From the NCBI GenBank assembly GCA_932294295.1, contig OW028583.1, forward strand, positions 3,663,501 through 3,727,500: DNA of 64,000 bases, read 5' to 3'. The notes under the pieces are model-generated. The model was not told the origin of the DNA. It ran no database searches and saw nothing but the letters and a program-made list of their open reading frames with translations. Position 1 is the stretch's first letter. Every line of letters starts with the position of its first letter. Shown here one piece after another: positions 22,216-33,812 of this stretch. A program made the position numbers and the translations under genes. This DNA is from Alitta virens (lineage: Eukaryota > Annelida > Polychaeta > Phyllodocida > Nereididae).

Positions 22216-25200
22216 ATGATGAAGACGAAGACAGTTGACGGTAAGTTATTTAGTCTTTTCAATTTCTGTCTTTTCCATTTTGTTTTAAATTATAAAGAGA
22301 AACAAATTAGGACAATTAATAAATTAGAGGGAACTTTGAACCTTTCAAATATGATTATATACCTGATGAAACATTAATGCCTAATTTCAAATGGTTAATT
22401 TTCCAAAATTCATTTTAAAAACATAAGTGATTCATAATGGTCATTGACCATAAATTCGCTTAAATAAGCACATTTATGAAGGTATGCATATCTTGAAATC
22501 AAGTGAGACATTATGCATACATGTACACTCCTCTATATATTTAGTTTTCCTTAAGGTAACTCCAATATTGACACCTGTTTAGATAGATAGGTAGATAGAT
22601 AGATAGATTGATGAAAAGATAGAAGGATACATAGATAGATAGATATATAAATAGATAGGGAGATAGATAGATAGGTAGTTACATAGATACATAGATAGAT
22701 ACATAAACTGCCCCTTTAAGGCAAACTTTCAATAAGTCTTGGGTTAGATTGCAGTAAAATGGCAGTAATAATCTATTATATTATTTATTATTAAACCATA
22801 TATATATATTGGAAAAACACAATTTCAGACATTTCGAATGCTATTATCCCCAGGATTTTGTTCTATAAGATACCTAACCTTATTTTATGTTCAGCCATAT
22901 ATCAGCCCTTATAAAAAAAATCTCCTTGAGAAATGTGTGCTATAGCTTTGGGTAACACTGTTACAGTGTGAACTACCAGACTTGCATCTCATCATTACAT
23001 CTGCCTCTTTAGTTGGCCATATAAACTGGCTATAGTAGTAGGATCCATAAAATATCCAATTATTTTTCGGCCTTATTTCCATTTCCATAAATCACACCGA
23101 GAAAGACAAAATGGAGACAAATTTTAGCAACAAGTCAAATCCCAACATTCTGGTTAATAAATAAGCTTCTATGTAATAATTTCTGATAATGATGTGAAGA
23201 TGGCAAAAGTTCATCATTGGAAAGATAGGACACGTGAAAGTTAATTGGTACCGGTTTTTATGGGTTAGAAAGTTGGGGTTATATAAATTAACAACATTTC
23301 TCTCCGTTTTGTGCTACTCGGCTCTATATGATAACATATGGCCAAAAAGTGGAAATTTTTTTATGGCAATTAAAATAACCCGTATAGCATTCCAAATCGG
23401 CCCAGCATCGTTTCCATATAGGCCACTGTCGTTATAATATTGTAGTAACATCGCCCACATCATGCGGACGTTGAAACGATTTGGAATGCTATCTGGAAAC
23501 ACTCAAATCAGTAGCACTGAGACATTATATATAATATATTGAATAATATACACTTTAAATATATTGTTATTTTACAGTTGCTATTTTAAATATATAATTA
23601 ATATACAGTTGCTATTTGTTAATATATGTTTATTTTACAGTTGCTATTTTAAATATATTGTTATTTTACAGTTGCTATTTTAAATATATTGTTATTTTAC
23701 AGTTGCTATTTTAAATATATTTGTTATTTTACAGTTGCTATTATAAATATATTGTTATTTTACAGTTGCTATTTTAAATATATTGTTTTTTTACAGTTGC
23801 TATTTTAAATATATTTGTTATTTTACAGTTGCTATAAAGCTGTGTGCCATCATATCTCTGGTTATTGTTCTGGAATGGTCGATGATCAATATCCACGTTC
23901 TTGAGACAAACTGCGAAAGTACAGATGATCCAGCCATTCCGTCAACAACAAAACGTTTCAAATTGGCCCGGACTTCATTTACACTGGGCAATGTGGTCCC
24001 AAATAACAATGCCAAAACCGCAGTGAATTCTGCGTCTGAAATATACCAAGAATTCGAGGACACCAAGTACAACTACACCAAAAGATACAACATTCATATT
24101 GATGTTCGGCCGGAGATCATTTTGGGACCAAAGGACGATTACGAATTCGACACATTGTCTAAAATTCCTCTTATCATCCACCAAACCCATAAGAACCACA
24201 CTTTGTCTATCATGTATAAGGTAATAATAATGGAATATGACATTGTATTGCAGTAATTTCAGGTCCTCACCCTCACACCAAGATTCAAGATTTTTTCCTT
24301 CCGCACAGTATGTAGTCGTTCAGTACAGTTAGTCCATGGCAAATGACTTAAACAATAAAAATACACAAGCTTCCAAGGCAACATTAAGATTACCACATTT
24401 GGAGATTTGGTGAAATAAAAATATCTTAAAAAATAAGGTTTTTGGCATCATTAGATCCTGTTCAGTCAATTATGATAAAGCATGGTCTTCAAGGTAAATG
24501 GAATTTTTAAATGAATCAATCCTATCATGCAACAGTGGACCAGCTAGAAGACCTGCTTTAAAAGACTTGGTAGTATATTTTGTCATTTCACATTAACATA
24601 GGTGAATTTTACCCTGATAGCATTCCAAATTGTCTTAATGACGGCGATGTCAAAATGATGTTGTAACTGTGGCGGCCGATATAGAAACGACGCTGGCCGG
24701 ATTTGGAATGCTATCTGGGTAGAGCTTTGATAGTCTTAATTTATTTCATCTAATACTTCTTTTTTTTTCCACTAGGAATGGATGCAGTCTTGGTTGAAGT
24801 TTCATCCTAACTGGCAATATTGGTTTTGGACTGATGAAGATATCAAAAAATTAATTACTGCCAGATATCCAGATTTCGAGAACATTTTCTTCAAGTTTCC
24901 AAAAAACATTCAGAGGTCTGACGCATTTAGGTAATTTTATTTTGAATTCATAGAATGACATAAGATAGTAAATCTGGTCTAGAATTGACACTAAATAGGC
25001 TTTTAGTAACTAAATATATAATGTAATGTATATGGGCATGTATATTGTGGGTTTTATATGCATTAATAACAAGAAAATCCTTTAAAAAAAAAAAAACTAG
25101 ATATCTGCAGGAATTTGGACAAAATATTTTTTCTTCATCTGACATTATTTACAAAATAATTACATAATATATGCCATCTTATGATTTGTGTTTCATATCT

Positions 25201-26161
25201 TTCAAAGAGATTCGTCAATTTTTCTCAATTTTCACCAAGCAAACTGCCTTAACTTATGTACGTTACAGATCCCAATCTCCTGTCAGTCATTGACATAATT
25301 TTTTCACCTAATTCGAGTATGTGTTCGCTATATATATCTGGCATTGTTAAAGCTAGTCATATATAGGTCTAGACGGCTGATATAATGAATTAAGTCCAAC
25401 AGTTATCAATAATTGATAATCTAAACCCTTATTTTTCAAACTACCTTTCCCTTTGATCATTTATTTAGAACCCTAACTGTACATCATATGTTCATTTTGT
25501 TTTCAGATATTTCGTTTTACACGAATTCGGTGGCATTTATGCCGATTGCGACATGGAATGCTTCAAACCTCTGGATGATCCGATTGGTGAACACAATTGC
25601 ATTCTGAGTACAGAACCAGCAGTTCACCGATTATTCATAGTTTCGCAGCGAAAAAACCCATATCTTATATCAAACGCATTTATGGCATGTCGGCCGAGAC
25701 ATCCGTTTTTTAAACATACGATTGACTTCCTTGTAAACAGCAATAGCCGCCAGTCGGAGGATCCCGTTTTCAGTACCGGTCCTGTTATGGTGGCAGAATC
25801 TTACAAAATATTTACTGAAATGTATACTGACGATGTGGTGCCATTTGTACCAGATGAAGAACTGTTCCTACCAAAGTTCGACCCAAGGCGGATTGCAGAA
25901 TTCCGAAAGCTGTGCAGACATTTCAAAATGATTAGGTTTAAACGGATGAAAAACCCTGAAATGCTCGATAAGTCGTGTAAGCCTTTGCTCGATAATGTTA
26001 ATGATGAAGATGTGTACAATGGCCCTACTGACAAGTCATACACAGTTCACCATTGGACGAATTCTTGGGCTGGTAAACTTGGTGAATATTACCTTCAGGG
26101 ATTAGAAAACAAACGCGCTACTTTCAATGTCAAAAACTTATATAAAGCTGATACAAATTAA
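22216..26161 (+). CDS. Gene B: GT32-type glycosyltransferase, type II membrane protein
   Basis: Exons: 22216-22240, 23829-24220, 24776-24930, 25507-26161, splicing to 408 residues. Exon 1 is a 25-nt micro-exon (MMKTKTVD plus one base) with a perfect GACG/GTAAGT donor, and the split Val matches the other genes. The anchor is about residues 9-27 (AIKLCAIISLVIVLEW). Exon 2 ends IPLIIHQTHKN; exon 3 ends I-Q-R-S-D-A-F-R (D188). Exon 4 carries GGIYADCDMECF (DXD 204-206), STGPVM, LCRHF and KSCKP cysteines, and HHWTNSWAG. All hallmark residues are present, so catalysis is expected. AATAAA at 26184 lies 23 bases after the stop. Exon 2 is preceded by nine tandem copies of its own acceptor; using the copy two units up (AG at 23764-23765) would keep frame and add 21 mostly hydrophobic residues at the anchor. 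A MITE lies in each of introns 1 and 2. Confidence 0.9.
22580..22710. repeat. GATA microsatellite in intron 1 of gene B
   Basis: Imperfect (GATA)n/(TAGA)n tract with interspersed GGTA and CATA units. Confidence 0.8.
23379..23497. mobile_element. CCCAGATAGCATTCC-family foldback MITE, intron 1 of gene B
   Basis: About 119 bp with ends CCCGTATAGCATTCCAAATC and the inverted GATTTGGAATGCTATCTGGA-type end, flanked by AA on each side. The same family occurs at 24612-24719, 27528-27650, 35008-35122, 36812-36930, 37514-37632, 43505-43620, 45268-45386, 45975-46093 and 54713-54843, plus fragments near 10281 and 36705. Confidence 0.85.
23575..23828 (+). repeat. 31-32 bp minisatellite of nine units carrying the exon-2 acceptor of gene B
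   Basis: CAGTTGCTAT recurs at 23575, 23606, 23638, 23669, 23700, 23732, 23763, 23794 and 23826. Each unit is TTACAG, then TTGCTAT, then an AT-rich spacer. The last unit is the acceptor of exon 2, so the amplified unit spans the intron-exon boundary. Confidence 0.9.
24612..24719. mobile_element. CCCAGATAGCATTCC-family MITE, intron 2 of gene B
   Basis: About 108 bp, bounded by CCCTGATAGCATTCC and GGAATGCTATCTGGG, with a TA duplication on both sides. Confidence 0.85.
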
Positions 26162-26183
26162 TCTTATTTTTACTGTTTATGTC

Positions 26184-26189
26184 AATAAA
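26184..26189 (+). terminator. Polyadenylation signal of gene B
   Basis: Canonical AATAAA 23 bases after the gene B stop, followed by a T/G-rich stretch (TAGTTTTGTTTGC). Confidence 0.65.
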
Positions 26190-27527
26190 CAATCTATATT
26201 CATATTAGTTTTGTTTGCATTTATTCATTGTTAGCTAAAGCAGAGGTAGATGTAATGATGACTGACATAATATGACCTTGCAACCCATACTGTAATGAGT
26301 TTCCAAAGTTTTCTTACAATTTTAACGTAGTTTTTACAAAATAATACTGTAAATTTTGTATAGGGGAGTCGGGGGCCCATTGGAACATGGGGTACCTCGG
26401 GAAACCTGCGATTTATTGATAATAAACATTCAGAAATCCAAGGCTGGCCTAAAACTGAAGTAGGGGAACACCTTCATTTTCTCTGTGAAAACCTTCAATA
26501 TCAAGTAAAAAAAGTTTGATGAGAACCAAAAAGATGAACCTGTGAGGAACAGTCAGAGTGACCTTGACCTGCAGCAAAGGGTTTGATGTGGTATGGCAGG
26601 TAAAAGCTGTGTGTCAGACTGCCAAGGCACAAAGTATGAATTCAAGATTTTAGTTTTTACTGGCTAAATATATACATCCAGAAAGTCCATTTCTATCTGG
26701 TGCTCATTATATGGAGTTTCAAATTATAACTGGGACTTGATTGATCATTGTCATAACTTACAGTTCAACCAATTTCATATAATTAAGAAATTGTGTCAGA
26801 GGTATTTGGTTCATTGTTTTGACACAGTTTACAGAAACTTTGATCATATATTGCAATTAAAAAATTTGGAAACTATATTGTTTTTAATTCATCATTGTAA
26901 ACAGAGTTCAAATGTGGTGCATCCATACTAGACTGGAGCCTATCTCAGAACCAATTAGACTCGGTCTTAAGCGGCCAGCCAACATCCATGCCTGATAAGA
27001 GATCACTGATCTTATAAATATCTTCGTGGGAGTAACAATTTATTGATTGAGTCAGTTCAGCGCAAAATAAAGGTAAAAATACTGTTGTTTTCATGGTCCC
27101 AGTGGTCCCCATGCTGTGTCCCAATGTACCTTATGCCTGGGGATTAGGGGGATCATTGGGACAATTTTTAAGATAACAAAAATGCTGCTTCACCAGATGA
27201 ACTTTGGATCAACTTGAGGCCAGCCTGGGATTTCTGAATTTGGTTTCCCATTATTTATGGTAAACATCCGTTTGTCCTCTTTTACAGTAGACCAACTTGC
27301 AACTGTAATTTTTGCGGCAAGATACTCTGCAAAAATTCACCAGCGAGATGCTGTAAAAACTACAGGAACTTTGTTTACAGTACACCACTGCATCCTGTTA
27401 TACATTTGCACATTTTCAAGACTATTAACTTAAACACTACCCAAATGTAGAGCAAAGAACTCAGTTACTCTAAAAAAACCTTTAGAGGAGTGGGTAAGAT
27501 GAACCACTTTTTGCTTAATAGGGCCTT
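26190..27527. other. Intergenic region between gene B and the tandem units
   Basis: No exon seen. Contains no repeat that I can match elsewhere in the window. A few short open frames (for example 26737-26931) lack splice signals and codon-bias support. Confidence 0.4.
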
Positions 27528-27650
27528 CCCAGATAGCATTCCAAATAGTTTCAATGTCCGCGAGATCTCAGTGATGTTAATACAATGTTGTAACAACAGT
27601 GGCCTATATGGAAACAAACAATGCTGGGCCAATTTGGAATGCTATATGGG
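27528..27650. mobile_element. CCCAGATAGCATTCC-family MITE at the left border of the tandem array
   Basis: Complete copy, CCCAGATAGCATTCC to GGAATGCTATATGGG, flanked by TT on both sides. Its position marks the first shared base of the tandem units. Confidence 0.85.
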
Positions 27651-28112
27651 TTGAGTATTTATTAAAATCTGGCTGTTCTAAGCAATGTATCAGTCAAAAC
27701 ATCTATTGGCAAATGTAACATAACCAGACATACTTGGAATCTTATATTATTTCTACATCAGGGAGGTTTAATAGAAGGAACTTTAAACACAGGGCACCAC
27801 CTTATATTCATATCTGTCATCAACTGCCTGTAACAAGGGGTTGCTCAATTTACCCCATTTTGCCCTATTATCATTTGAAAGCGAAGTCTTAACAACTTGG
27901 CCAAGTTTGCCGAAGTATCCAGATTTTTCACAGGCTAGGTAGACCTTGAACTTTTGACACAGCAATTGTGCATTAAAAAAAACTGGTTTACCAGTGCAAA
28001 ACTATTGAATAAAGCACTGTCTAATACTAGAGGACTTATTTTTGTGGCATTGACATTTGTAGAAGTAAAACTGGTGATATTCCGTGATATAGAACTAACA
28101 GACATGGAGCTA

Positions 28113-28729
28113 GGATCAGACGACGGAGTGTCCTGGAGTAAAATTTATTTCACTCCGGGGGGTTCTGGGATCAAAGAGCTGAAAATGTCAACAAAAAATA
28201 AATGTATGGCGGTGTGTACACGAGGGCAATACGGTGGCAACAAGGAGCAACATGGAGTAAACACGACTGTCCCGGAAGAGTGCGGAGTGAACCGGATTTT
28301 ACACGGTGCCTTCGCAGATATAACCGGTCTTTACACCGTGTTCATTTGTGTGGAACCGTGCTGGTCCTTGTACTCTCCGGCGTTAATGGCAGCGAAATAT
28401 TCATGCCCGGTTGACGCCGGACGTAGCCGGAGATATGCCGGAGTCAATACGGAGATTCCCGGAGATCGGTGGAGTCTACTGGGAGTCTACACAGATCAAC
28501 ACGGATCTACACAGATCAACACGGATTAAATTACTCCGGGAACTCCAGCATGGAAAAATTGAACATGTTAAATTTTTTACCCGGTGTCCCACGGTGGTCC
28601 CGGATCGACCTGGACAATGCCGGACAATGCCGGAAATAAACACGAGGTCTACACGCTATTACCCGGAGTTTGCCGGTGTTATACTCCTGGACAATCCGGC
28701 GTCTGATCCGGCTGTGTGTGAAGGGGGCT
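28113..28729. mobile_element. CpG-rich MITE with long inverted ends, truncated on the left
   Basis: Present in unit 1 and absent from the same place in units 2 and 3 (compare 35582 and 44062). The right end reads, inverted, AGCCCCCTTCACACACAGCC then GGATCAGACGCCGGA; the left end starts only at GGATCAGACGACGGAG, so about 20 terminal bases are missing. TAA follows the right end. Terminus style and TAA resemble the element at 3676-4271. Open frames inside it are fortuitous. Confidence 0.7.
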
Positions 28730-29715
28730 TAAGACCTTTAAAATACAGGAGAAAAATGGTTATGGTGCCTAGCAGTAAAGTGGTTACACTGACAAACAGT
28801 GCAACATTTTTCTGTCTTTTAAAGTGCTTCTGCCACATCACATAGGTTTTTATTGTTAGTAGGTTCAAGCAGTGAAAGACCATTGAGTATCACCAGCCAA
28901 CCTTGACTGTTTATGAAACATAGTAATCAACAGTTTTAGCATAATCCCTCTGTTGATCAAAATTCTTGACTGGTTGAGCAAACTGAATAAAGCTTTTAAC
29001 AAAGCAATGATCTACATGGGCACTTTATTTAGTTATTTTCTGTGCTTGCTCAATTCACTTTGTAACCACTAATATGCTAGACACTATATAATTGTGATAT
29101 AGAACTAACAGACATGGAGCTAGTAAGACCTTTAAAATACAGGAACGAAATTATTAATCAACTACCCAATAAATGATTAAAGATAATTGACATTGTATGT
29201 ACTCAGAACACAATGTCATACACATTTTATGTGATGATCTGCTTCAATAGCTATAACACTGCCCTTTTTCTTCATTTCTTTTTTTCGTTTTGTTTTTTTA
29301 AAGAAAACAAAAAAAATGAAACAAAATTCTTATTTTTTTTGTCTAGGGATAACTGTGTCTTCTCAAAAATGTTCATTTGTATAGAAGACATGAAATATAT
29401 AAAAAGTGGACAGTGGAGAGTCCCACAAAAGTCTATGTTGACCACACCATCAACAATTGCTTATAAATATTCTCAACTCATAGTGCAACATACGTTCCAG
29501 CCATCCAACATACCCTGCAGCCATCCAAATTATTGTCTCGACAGTTATCTTATTACGTCATTTAACAAAGTTGTCTAAAATATGATAATTTGTATATAAT
29601 ATAGTCTGGTCTGCTTGTTCATTGGTGCATGATGTGTGAGAACCTCATAGGTTAACGCATAGTGCTTATAGGGCGATTTCAATAACATTTCTTTTGCAAG
29701 TAATGTTGTTACATT

Positions 29716-29946
29716 ATGAGATTATATTTCAGAACTTTATTACATAGAATGAGAAGTAATCGAGTACCGATGAAACTACTGTACCGAGGTGAGGAAACTG
29801 TTATTTTTATGTATGAATGCATGAATGACAGAACGACAAAATATTGCACAGTTCCTAGTAGCAGTAGCAGTAGTAGTAGTAGTAGTCGTAGTAATAGCAG
29901 TTGTAGTAGTAGCAGTAGCAGTAGTAGTAGTAGTAGTAGTAGTAGC

Positions 29947-29978
<32 letters not shown>

Positions 29979-32900
29979 CAGTAGTAGTAGTAGTAGTGGT
30001 GCTGGTATTAAATATGACTGAATTATAAACACTAAATAAAACACATACATAACATGGAATATACTTTAGTAAATATATTGTATCTGGAAATACTAAGACA
30101 GGAATATGGAAATTAATATGATTGTAAAAATATATTACTTTCAAACTCAAAATATTCCTTGACCTTAAATAAAAAAAACTGTTCTTACAGAAATTTTCTT
30201 ACAAAAAAATGTTCTCCTCGTATAATATTCACAAGCAATTTTGCATTTTGAAATTAGACCAAAGTACAACAAGCTGCTATTTAAAAAAAAAATGCACTGC
30301 TCTACCTGTCATTTTTGATATCATTGCAGTGATCTTTCTGTTACTTTAGTTAGAGTAAAATACAAAAAACATATACAAAACACGTATTAGACAATTACAG
30401 ATAGATAGATAGATAGGTAGATAGATATATTTATAGATAGATAGATATATTTATAGATAGGGAAAGTGTAGCCCTCTAAGGCAATTTCTTGCCACTATCG
30501 AGGGTTGATTGATGAGGTGAGAGAGAGGAGTCCACCCATGTTGCACATTTACCCCATGAGTGGAATCTTTTACTTGCCTCAGCATAGACACTGAGTACAA
30601 GGGACCGCCAATTTAACGTTTCATGTGATCGCCATCTAGCTGGGATGTAGCTCATAAGTGCCTGTACATGATCATGAAAGGTTGCCCTGGCCTGGGATTG
30701 AACCCGGGTCCTTCAGAGGAGCAGGCGAGCGTCTTACCACTTGACCACCCACCTAGGGTGGGTCATATAAATAATTCCCGATAAATATGCTGGGCTTCTC
30801 TTCATTTTGTTTCAATATACAATAGACCAGAGGTGGAAAAATGTGTCTTTCTGAATCCCACATAATTGCATGTTGAACGACTCAATATTCACAATGACTA
30901 TAAATATAATCAGCCATCTCCAGCGCAATATCATGTGGTTTTACGAAATGTTTTCATTAATCAGTTATTCCGTAAACTATCACAAATCGATGAATTAAAA
31001 AAACATAACTTTTTTTTTCCTTTTGAACAGTCACTCAAGTTGTCTTAAAGATACTCGTCATTGTGCTGATGGTTACGACAATCAGACAACTGTTGCCAAG
31101 AACCGGCTTTTCGGGTGATCCATCAGGACATGAAGTGAATGATCAACTGGAAACCGTGAAGACTGTCAAGGGTGTATTAAGGAATTTAGCGAGGAATAAT
31201 AAAAAAATTGATAACCCCAGCAAAAGATCAAACTTGGATGTTGATGTTCGGCCAAAGACTATTTTCGGACCGAAAGAGGAGTACGATGATCTTGCGGAGT
31301 TTGACACCCTCGAAGAAATTCCTCTCATCTTTCATCAAACATACACAGACGACAGTGTACCTATTGTCTACAAGGTAATGAAATATGTAAAATGTTGGTC
31401 ACATATTGTAACAGGCATACCTCAGATCACATGCAACATCGATCAGGCGACAAACCCATATCGGCTGATGATGGCCTTCAGCGTCAGGATATAACCAACA
31501 AAAATGTTAGCTTACTCCTGACTGTGAAGGATATAACTAACATATACTCCATTAGGCATATTTACAAATGTTGTGATTGTTTGTTTGTTTTTACTGCCTT
31601 TATTACACAAGACAAGTTCAGTTTGCACTCAGGAAGGAGTTAACTAACATTTTCGTTGGTTATTGCCCACTTGGAACAATAGGGAAACTGTCTAAGTAGA
31701 GTATGAAGCTAGTTATAATGCATTCTTCATTAGCTAGGCTGGAAGTCACTCACATGGTAGTTAAATGGGGGATGTTCTGGTCAACAGGGGGAGCTACATG
31801 CCAGTCCTATAACCTTTTTTTGATGATCATACACTCAGGTCATTGAGTATGTTGATGACTTCGCAAAAGTTGTGAGCATCAGTCCCTCATTGTTGTTGAT
31901 CTTTCGCAGTGTCTATGTCATGTATGATGGGATGGGAGTAGACCAATGTGGCAAATGTCTAACATTATGCAGACTGGATTATGAAACATCTCAATATTAT
32001 GTCTTGCTCTAGCAGCTGGTCATATTAGTCGACTTAGCACCAAATCAGTAAAATTGAGACAATAGAAACAAAGGATTTTTTTTCTTTTTTTGCATTATAG
32101 ACATGGATGCAGTCTTGGCTTAAGTTTCATCCCAACTGGCAATATTGGTTTTGGACTGATGAAGACATCAACAAATTCATTACAACCAGATATCCGGATT
32201 TCAAGGATATCTTCTACGACTACAAGGATAATATCCAGAGATCAAATGTATTCAGGTAATACATTCACAATGTCATTTATCTCATCCTCAACGTTAAAAG
32301 CATTTGTACGTATTTATAGGGTGAAGTAAGGGGAACTGAACCAGAAAGACAGGTTGGTCACATAAAAAGTATGATATAAATGGTTAAGGCATCTACCAAT
32401 TCAATATTGGCCAGCTCTGCTGAAAGTGTGATGTTTGATCCCTGGCCCATGCAGGCACTCTTTATGAGCTACATCCCAGCAGGATGTCGATCGTATGAGA
32501 CATTCAATTGCAGGTGCCTTGTATTCAGTATCTATGCTGGGGACAAGTAAAATATCCCACCTATGGGGTTAATGTGTAACATGGTGGACTCCTAAGCCTT
32601 ATCATCTCGTATCATTGTATCTATCTCTCGCTGCATAACATTCTCACTTTATGTTTCCATTAGATCCTCACTTTATGTTTGCATCAGAATCAGATCCTCA
32701 CTTTATGCTATCTATTAGATCCTCACTTTATGTTTCCATAAGATCCTCACTTTATGTTTTAATTAGATCCTCACTTCATGTTTACATAAGATACTCACTT
32801 TATATTTCCTGAAATCCTCACTTTATGTTTCCATCGGATCCTCATATATTTTGTGTTTCCTGAAATCCTCACTTTAATTTCCATTAGATCCTCACTTTGT

Positions 32901-33690
32901 GTTTCCATTTGATCCACAATCATGTTTCCTAGATCCTCACTATTTGTTTCTGTTAAATTCTTTACTACTTGTTTCCAATAAATCCTCACTTTATGTTTCC
33001 AATGTTTCCATTTGATCCCCTTTTATCTTGATTAATACAATGCAATGTTTTCTTTCCAGATACTTTCTAATGCATGAATTTGGTGGATTTTATATGGATC
33101 TTGGCATGGAATGCCTAAGAACTCTGGATGACCTTGCTATTGAAAACAATTGTCTCCTAACTTCAGAACCTGTATTTCACCGTTTGTTGACCCCATCACA
33201 CAAGAGCCATCAGCATTTCGTATCAAAAACTTTCATGGCTTGTCACCCTAGGAGTCCATTTTTCAAACATGTCATCGGCTTTTTGGTTGATGACAGAAAA
33301 AACCAACTTGCTGATCCTGATAGAAGCACTGGAACTATAATGATGGAAGATGCTTTCACTGATTATCGATTGAAAAAACCTTTGGAAGAGGTTCCAAAAT
33401 TATCAGAATCAGAATTATTCATTCCGATGGTGGATAAACGTAAAACTGGCTCGATCGAAACGTTTTGTAAAGAGTTGACCATTGGCAAATGGGATCATCA
33501 AAGCTTGGACACACTTACGGGCCTTCAACAATGTTATAAATATCTTCAAGATGGTGCAAACCTAATAACTGGGAATACGTATACAGTTCATCATTGGGCT
33601 AATTCATGGACTGATGATGATGGGAAAAGTATTGAAGGAGAACAAGAAACTGTCTTATTTAATATCAAGGATTTGCTAAATGATGTATAA
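29716..33690 (+). CDS. Gene C: GT32-like protein with degraded active site
   Basis: Exons: 29716-29788, 31031-31374, 32101-32255, 33060-33690, giving 400 residues. Exon 1 (MRLYFRTLLHRMRSNRVP...) is basic and ends with one base of a split Val codon; an in-frame ATG at 29749 is an alternative start. The anchor VVLKILVIVLMVTTI begins just after the junction. Exon 2 ends IPLIFHQTYTDD. Exon 3 keeps QYWFWTDED but ends R-S-N-V-F-R, with Asn188 where A, B and F have Asp. Exon 4 has GGFYMDLGMECL, so DXD is D-L-G (204-206), and STGTIMM, with Thr283 for the Pro of TGP. Cysteines and HHWANSW (368-374) remain. Membrane location is expected; sugar transfer is doubtful. AATAAA lies at 33904-33909. A 90-bp relic of exon 4 sits in the 3' UTR. 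Confidence 0.9.
29858..30000 (+). repeat. (AGT)n microsatellite in intron 1 of gene C
   Basis: Trinucleotide AGT/AGC tract 70 bases after the exon-1 donor, shared with genes D (38046-38190) and E (46506-46665) at different lengths. Read through from exon 1 it would encode polyserine, but the donor and conserved downstream exons show that it is intronic. Confidence 0.9.
30385..30760 (-). mobile_element. SINE (type 2) in intron 1 of gene C
   Basis: Inverted copy with the B box (inverted GGGTTCAATCCCAGG) near 30690-30710 and a GATA-rich tail at the left end. Equivalent copies in D (about 38700-39065) and E (about 47185-47560) show that insertion preceded the duplication. Confidence 0.75.
32385..32615 (+). 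mobile_element. SINE (type 2) in intron 3 of gene C
   Basis: Truncated copy: GGTTAAGGCATCTACCAATTC head, CATCCCAGCAGGATGTCGATC body, GGGGTTAATGTGTAACATGG near the end. Shared with D (about 40830-41060) and E (about 49515-49685). Confidence 0.7.
32645..33020 (+). repeat. 24-bp minisatellite in front of exon 4 of gene C
   Basis: Imperfect tandem units of the type TTTCCATTAGATCCTCAC plus TTTATG fill the distance to the exon-4 polypyrimidine tract. The array differs in length in D (about 41090-41580) and E (about 49720-50160). Confidence 0.85.
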
Positions 33691-33730
33691 ACAAACTCAC
33701 TATGAGCTTCTGTTTCTTGCTGGATATTGC

Positions 33731-33812
33731 TTATCCTGATAGAAGCAGTGCAACTATAATGATGGAAGACGCTTTCACTGGTTATCGGTCAAAAAAAATG
33801 CTTTGGAAGAGC
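33731..33812 (+). pseudogene. Relic fragment of exon 4 in the 3' region of gene C
   Basis: About 82 bp downstream of the stop repeats the exon-4 stretch around the TGT loop (TCCTGATAGAAGCA.. ACTATAATGATGGAAGA.. TTTGGAAGAG) with frame-destroying changes. A shorter relic occurs at the same place after gene D. Not translated. Confidence 0.8.

Noticed and set aside
27954..28845. Overlapping 144- and 191-codon frames
   Set aside because: Lie mostly in a CpG-rich MITE that is absent from the sister units; frames cross the element borders.
29709..30150. Polyleucine, polyserine and polythreonine frames on both strands (also at 37985-38252 and 46446-46734)
   Set aside because: They are translations of the (AGT)n microsatellite in intron 1 of genes C, D and E, with no independent start or splice support.
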